Shown here one piece after another: positions 5,325-7,513 of a stretch of DNA of 7,513 nt. The stretch covers positions 1-7,513 of the forward strand of contig VXZL01000121.1 in the NCBI GenBank assembly GCA_009845505.1, written 5' to 3'. The stretch comes from Candidatus Poribacteria bacterium (GTDB taxonomy: Bacteria; Poribacteria; WGA-4E; WGA-3G). A program made the translations under genes and the position numbers. Each line of letters starts with the position of its first letter. Within the stretch, counting starts at the first letter, position 1. The notes beneath the pieces are model-generated. The model ran no database searches and was not told the origin of the DNA. It saw nothing but the letters and a program-made list of their open reading frames with translations.

Positions 5325-5350
5325 GACGAGGTTAGGAAACCTCGCCTACC
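5325..5350 (+). repeat. Palindromic repeat, CGAGGTT stem, CCTACC tail
   Basis: CGAGGTT (5327-5333) and AACCTCG (5338-5344) form a perfect stem around AGGA, followed by CCTACC. Stem and loop match the copy at 5459-5485, but the tail is that of 1021-1048 and 5605. Confidence 0.75.
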
Positions 5351-5400
5351 TATTCTAACGGAGAATGGTGGAGAAGAGATAAGCATCTATAGATATGAAA

Positions 5401-5425
5401 TACGGGCAATGAATTGCCCTACTAC
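5401..5425 (+). repeat. Palindromic repeat, GGGCAAT stem, CTACTAC tail
   Basis: GGGCAAT (5404-5410) and ATTGCCC (5413-5419) form a perfect 7-bp stem around GA, followed by TACTAC. The stem sequence differs entirely from the GGTT/AACC members, yet the TAC tail and plus-strand direction are shared, so it looks like a divergent subfamily. Confidence 0.65.
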
Positions 5426-5458
5426 AAACCGGAATACTTGCCAGAAGATGTAGTAAAA

Positions 5459-5485
5459 GGCGAGGTTAGGAAACCTCGCCAGCGG
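5459..5485 (+). repeat. Palindromic repeat, GGCGAGGTT stem, AGCGG tail
   Basis: GGCGAGGTT (5459-5467) and AACCTCGCC (5472-5480) form a perfect 9-bp stem around AGGA, followed by AGCGG. This is the second copy with the AGCGG tail (compare 1081-1107). Confidence 0.75.
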
Positions 5486-5513
5486 CGGCACGATCGATTG
5501 TGGAAGGAGAACT

Positions 5514-5605
5514 GGCGCGGTTGGGAATGCCCGTCGCATGAATCAACGGTATTCATGCCTTAGGGCATGAACCGGGGTCGAGTACGCCGCAAAACCGCGC
5601 CTACC
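5514..5605 (+). repeat. Composite repeat: one palindrome interrupted by another
   Basis: The outer arms GGCGCGGTT (5514-5522) and AACCGCGCC (5593-5601), followed by TACC, are those of the element at 1021-1048, but they are 70 bases apart instead of 4. The insert holds a second palindrome set: CATGAAT (5538-5544) pairs with ATTCATG (5551-5557), and ATTCATGCC (5551-5559) pairs with GGGCATGAA (5562-5570, one G-C shift). This looks like one repeat inserted into the loop of another. The left arm side GGTTGGGAA and the right side of the insert show no clear target duplication. The minus-strand gene at 5543-6163 reads into this element. Confidence 0.65.
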
Positions 5606-6163
5606 AATTAGGAAATCCGGCTCAGCATGCCGCTCATACTTGGTGTGCTGTCCTTTGACTTCTATCCATCTCTTGTAACCACGTATGCGGATTTTCGATG
5701 CGGACTCGGAGTTGTCTTCTGTTCGTGCTGCCACGCATTTTTTTTCTTGAATCTGCCGAATCCCTTTAAGGACTGTGTGCTTATCAAGTTTATCAAGCCA
5801 TTTATGGCGTTCAGCCGTATAATCAGTGGTACCAGGTCTGCGTATTCTGATAAAGCGCGCCATTCCGACGGGGCCCATCTGGTCCGAAATAGCTTTAATC
5901 CCCAACTCGTAAAAATTCATGTCGGACATTTGATTGAGGTTTCTATGAAGTCCAAGCGGTTGTGTTCTATAAGCCTCATAGAGCTCCTCCTGAATCTTTT
6001 CCATCTCAGAATGGGAAAGCGTTTGTACGTTCATTTTCATGTCGTTCTTGCGCGGTTTACAGATTCCGAGAAACCGTGTTGTTCCATCAAGTCCGAATTG
6101 CTCTATAAGTATCCCAATCCCGAGTTTATAAATTTTAGAATCGGACATCTCTAATACATTCAT
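5543..6163 (-). CDS. Unrecognised protein with internally duplicated 37-residue motif
   Basis: A 206-residue protein I cannot assign to a named family. Residues 6-42 and 79-115 align without gaps over 37 positions with 15 identities: both start MSD and share Y, LGI, Q, G-x-x-G, RF, P and D at the same places. This is an internal duplication of a small predicted helical motif. The second unit leads into TAERHKWLDKLDKHTVLKGIRQIQEKK (116-142), charged and probably helical. Residues 156-176 are basic (KIRIRGYKRWIEVKGQHTKY). From about residue 187 on, the peptide and stop codon come from the composite repeat at 5514-5605, so the original C-terminus seems to be lost or replaced. There is no signal peptide or membrane segment. 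The ATG at 6163 is supported by GGAGGT 8 nt upstream. The gene lies 109 nt after the protease gene on the same strand. The core is likely real; the tail may be recent. Confidence 0.7.
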   Translation of the reverse strand: MNVLEMSDSKIYKLGIGILIEQFGLDGTTRFLGICKPRKNDMKMNVQTLSHSEMEKIQEELYEAYRTQPLGLHRNLNQMSDMNFYELGIKAISDQMGPVGMARFIRIRRPGTTDYTAERHKWLDKLDKHTVLKGIRQIQEKKCVAARTEDNSESASKIRIRGYKRWIEVKGQHTKYERHAEPDFLIGRRGFAAYSTPVHALRHEYR

Positions 6164-6194
6164 TTCGACTTACCTCCCAATTGCCTGCATAAAC

Positions 6195-6249
6195 GCGTTT
6201 TCCAATCACGTAAGGGAAGTGGATTAGTGTTTGGAAAACGCACCTACAG
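6195..6249 (+). repeat. Long-loop inverted repeat GCGTTTTCCAA / TTGGAAAACGC with CCTACAG tail
   Basis: GCGTTTTCCAA (6195-6205) and TTGGAAAACGC (6231-6241) are perfect 11-base inverted arms around a 25-base loop, followed by ACCTACAG. The tail and plus-strand orientation match the palindromic repeats elsewhere in the window. It occupies most of the gap between the protease stop and the start of the duplicated-motif gene. No U-tract follows on either strand, so it is not a simple terminator. Confidence 0.6.
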
Positions 6250-6272
6250 AAAATTGCCATTCATACATCTTA

Positions 6273-7513
6273 TCATGCTTTCGGCAGCGTTGGCAATGTT
6301 AAACGCGGACGGTCACCGAAATCTGGGACTTCTGGGGGGTTATCTTCCATCTGTCGGAGGAGTTCTTCTATTGCCCTATCGAGCTGTGGATCGGCTTCGG
6401 TGGTGTAGTCCTGTGGACGATAGTCTACTTCGATATCGGGGTCGGTGCCGTAGTTCTCAACACTCCAACCGACATCAACGAACCAGAAAGAATACTCAGG
6501 CTGCGTTGTTCCGCCTCTATCGACAAACATCTGATGCGGCGAGATACCGATAACGCCCCCCCACGTCCGTTTCCCGATAAGCAGTCCCAACTCCATGAGC
6601 TTGAAACAGTGTGAGAAGATGTCGCCGTCAGAGCCTGCGTTTTCGTTGGTGACGGCTACCATCGGACCGAGGACTGACGCATCTGGATAGGGGTGCGGTG
6701 CTCCCCAACGCGGAATGTCATATCCAATCCGTCGACGGGATAACTTCTCTAACAGGAGCTGCGAAACATGCCCTCCGCCATTATAACGCACATCAACAAG
6801 TAAGCCGGGATAACTCACTTCGGCGAGATAGCCGCGGTGAAATTCCGCATACCCGCGTCGCGACATGTCGGGAATATGGACATATCCGACTTTGCCGTCC
6901 GTTTTTTCGTGGACGTACTGCCGATTCCGGGAGACCCACTCGCGATACCGTAACTCCCTTTCGCTCCGTAGGACTTTGAGCGTGACAGACCGTTTTTCGC
7001 TGTCTTCTGCGTTTTGGAAGGTGGCTTGTACCTCCTGGTTTGCAAGGTTCACAAGGAGTTCACCGGGTGAGACGGTTTCACTGACGCTTTGTCCACCGAT
7101 AGCAAGCAGGATATCCCCTTTGCCGACGTTAATCCCCGGGGCATTCAGTGCTGAATCTTTTGCTGCCTCCCATGCATCGCCTTGCGGAATGTGCGTAATC
7201 CGGTATCCGCCGTTCTCAGCATCATAAACGAAGTCAGCACCGAGAAATCCTTGTGCGTAATTCGGTGAACTGCGATAATCGCCGCCAAATTCATAGGCGT
7301 GTGAGGTGCCGAGTTCACCCTGCATCTCCCACATAAGGTCAGAAAATTCGCCGCGCGTGGCAATCCGGTCAAGTAGCGGGAGGTAGCGTTGATAGACCTG
7401 TTCCCAGTCCACGCCGGACATATCCTCCGTCCAGAAGTAATCCCGTTGAAGCCGCCACGCCTCTCGATACATCTGATGCCAGTCGGGTGTGGGGACGACG
7501 GAGGCTTTGTTAG
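6273..7513 (-). CDS. Tricorn-type serine protease, S41 family, C-terminal part (runs off the right edge)
   Basis: At least 412 residues; the frame is open to the window edge (entering as NKASVVPTPDWHQ before the first Met at 7472), so the start lies outside. Numbered from that Met, residues 1-65 match the tricorn C1 core (EAWRLQRDYFW, DMSGVDWEQVYQRY, GELGTSHAY), 73-170 a PDZ domain (GINVGKGDILLAIGGQSV), and 195-360 the C2 catalytic core. By comparison with Thermoplasma tricorn protease the active-site residues are S57-H58, nucleophile S281 in NENAGSDGDIF and E339 in GWSVENYGTDPD; VDVRYNGGGHVSQLL (226-240) is the oxyanion-loop region. The missing N-terminal part should hold beta-propeller repeats, usually another 600-700 residues. 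The enzyme degrades peptides, either in the cytoplasm or, in some bacteria, after export; the location cannot be judged without the N-terminus. The duplicated-motif gene follows after 109 nt. Confidence 0.93.
   Translation of the reverse strand, partial: NKASVVPTPDWHQMYREAWRLQRDYFWTEDMSGVDWEQVYQRYLPLLDRIATRGEFSDLMWEMQGELGTSHAYEFGGDYRSSPNYAQGFLGADFVYDAENGGYRITHIPQGDAWEAAKDSALNAPGINVGKGDILLAIGGQSVSETVSPGELLVNLANQEVQATFQNAEDSEKRSVTLKVLRSERELRYREWVSRNRQYVHEKTDGKVGYVHIPDMSRRGYAEFHRGYLAEVSYPGLLVDVRYNGGGHVSQLLLEKLSRRRIGYDIPRWGAPHPYPDASVLGPMVAVTNENAGSDGDIFSHCFKLMELGLLIGKRTWGGVIGISPHQMFVDRGGTTQPEYSFWFVDVGWSVENYGTDPDIEVDYRPQDYTTEADPQLDRAIEELLRQMEDNPPEVPDFGDRPRLTLPTLPKA

Larger units (their letters stand above)
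5273..5397 (+). repeat. Direct repeat pair CTATAGATATG
   Basis: The 11-mer CTATAGATATG occurs at 5273-5283 and 5387-5397, 114 bases apart, on either side of the palindromic repeat at 5325-5350. The second copy lies in the perfect palindrome ATCTATAGAT (5385-5394). It is too long to expect often by chance in so short a gap, and suggests a local duplication or the ends of a small decayed element. Confidence 0.4.

Noticed and set aside
5325..5605. Possible CRISPR array in the repeat cluster
   Set aside because: The repeats differ in stem sequence, have irregular spacing with recurring non-spacer-like gaps, and no cas genes are present. They are dispersed palindromes also found at 1021 and 4265.
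5627..6154. 175-residue plus-strand frame opposite the duplicated-motif gene
   Set aside because: The minus-strand frame has an excellent GGAGGT start and an internal duplication at protein level; the plus-strand product is Cys/Phe-rich with no start signal.

Overview
This 7.5 kb window looks like a piece of chromosome from an uncultured bacterium. Ordinary housekeeping genes sit beside a phytanoyl-CoA dioxygenase-like (PhyH) oxygenase, a tricorn-type protease and many short palindromic repeats. From memory, PhyH genes and repeats of the form 'GGTT-loop-AACC + CCTACC' are common in Candidatus Poribacteria and similar marine or sponge-associated lineages. That assignment is an inference, because nothing here is taxonomically decisive. 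There is no rRNA, tRNA, CRISPR array, integrase or complete insertion sequence.

Layout: (1) 1-1117, read on the minus strand, holds a small sigma-70-region-4-like helix-turn-helix protein (66-440) behind a long structured leader. That leader contains a promoter candidate, a 10-codon micro-ORF with a strong Shine-Dalgarno site, GTGTCACACC repeats, an intrinsic terminator, a second promoter candidate, a second strong Shine-Dalgarno site opening a frameshifted small ORF, and a hairpin over the start region of the sigma-like gene. (2) 1118-3285 is a minus-strand cluster infA (IF-1), rsgA (30S-assembly GTPase) and a GNAT acetyltransferase overlapping rsgA by 59 nt. (3) 3286-5250 runs on the plus strand: a near-consensus promoter, a PhyH-family Fe(II)/2-oxoglutarate oxygenase and an EamA/DMT transporter. 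(4) 5251-5605 is a cluster of palindromic repeats between convergent genes, one nested inside another. (5) 5543-7513 is on the minus strand: an unrecognised 206-residue protein with an internal 37-residue duplication, and the C-terminal part of a tricorn-like serine protease that runs off the right edge.

Working together: infA and rsgA both act on the 30S ribosomal subunit, so the first cluster is translation-related and the acetyltransferase may share that context. PhyH and the transporter may be co-transcribed, but their substrates cannot be read from sequence. The most interesting parts are the layered leader upstream of the sigma-like gene, the same-orientation palindrome family with covarying stems, and the repeat that supplies the C-terminus and stop codon of the duplicated-motif protein.
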